Positions 63,829 through 64,000 of a DNA stretch of 64,000 nucleotides are shown here, piece after piece. Within the stretch, counting starts at the first letter, position 1, and every line of letters begins with the position of its first letter. The position numbers were made by a program, and so were the translations under genes. Source of the DNA: Alteromonas antoniana (lineage in GTDB: Bacteria > Pseudomonadota > Gammaproteobacteria > Enterobacterales > Alteromonadaceae); assembly GCF_019249295.1 (NCBI RefSeq), contig NZ_JAESDH010000015.1, positions 62,001 to 126,000 of the forward strand, written 5' to 3'. The notes beneath the pieces are model-generated. The model did not search any database. It saw nothing but the letters and a program-made list of their open reading frames with translations, and was not told the DNA's origin.

Positions 63829-64000
63829 CTTAATTCTACGCCGCGCTGCTACTTTTTTGATCACTTTTGTGGGGTGCATAAATGGTTTATGAGGCGAAGC
63901 GGGGAGTGATCAGAGCAGTTATCCACGTCAATGGCTTGTTATTTTCACATCTGCACCAATAATACAGGCGATAGCAAACAGCTATTTATTAAAAAAGCTG
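63829..64000. other. Window end, no gene recognised
   Basis: The last ~170 bases show no convincing open frame or start. A TTGATCACTTTTGTGGGG segment lies near 63857 and an AT-rich end (TATTTATTAAAAAA). They may belong to the upstream region of a gene beyond the window. Confidence 0.35.

Overview
The window is the right-hand part of an SXT/R391-family integrative conjugative element (ICE) inserted at the 5' end of prfC, followed by about 38 kb of chromosome from a marine gammaproteobacterium, most likely an Alteromonadaceae member. The host assignment is inferred from protein content and gene neighbourhoods, not from a search. The ICE assignment rests on a recognisable ordered gene set: ssb-bet-exo, cobS, radC, traF-traH-traG, eex, setC/setD, a Cro-like gene and the SetR repressor next to prfC.

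ICE, 1 to about 25,980. Bases 1-11,759 hold the conserved recombination and accessory block: SSB, a Bet/Exo phage-type recombinase pair, a MoxR-type ATPase (CobS-like), a WGR-like protein, a DUF3150 protein, a protein with HExxHxxH and von Willebrand A motifs, a short RadC and a zinc-finger/Toprim primase-like protein. Nearly every intergenic gap here carries the same two-hairpin leader. The first hairpin is C/G-rich. The second pairs with the Shine-Dalgarno sequence of the next gene, and its bases change in a compensated way from copy to copy. Three unrelated proteins in the block (Exo, WGR-like, DUF3150) end in the same aromatic tail (SFYF, NYYF, SFYF). Bases 11,852-17,760 encode the mating-pair proteins TraF, TraH and TraG. 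TraG residues 606-608 are T-G-D, the R391-type exclusion signature. A complete mercury resistance cluster (merR-T-P-C-A) sits between traG and eex. merR lies in the same direction as merTPCA and has its own MerR-type operator. On the minus strand, 21,740-24,926 is the regulatory operon: croS, a phage O-like gene, a DUF6475 gene, a lytic transglycosylase, setD and setC. It diverges from setR (25,044-25,691) across four operator-like sites. The layout recalls the lambda immunity region, including an apparently leaderless repressor mRNA.

Chromosome, about 25,980 to 64,000. Gene order is prfC, argS, an FMN reductase, prfB (with its programmed +1 frameshift) and lysS. A minus-strand cluster follows: Hpt protein, pseudouridine synthase and panE-like reductase. 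Next come an M16 protease lipoprotein, gshA, an SLT lipoprotein, a tiny DUF3149 membrane protein, divergent smrB/prmB with aroC and an MFS transporter, a DUF2845 protein, a PD40-repeat protein, and the prkA-yeaH-spoVR stress operon. The last part has sodB, grxD, two paralogous TonB-dependent receptors flanking a FecI/FecR-type sigma/anti-sigma pair, a membrane protein of unknown function, and bfd under a Fur-like promoter. No tRNA, rRNA, CRISPR array or complete insertion sequence was seen.

The points most worth a second look are the repeated Shine-Dalgarno-hiding leaders, the shared C-terminal aromatic tail, the MoxR/VWA-metallopeptidase-like module and the collinear, doubly operated mer cluster.
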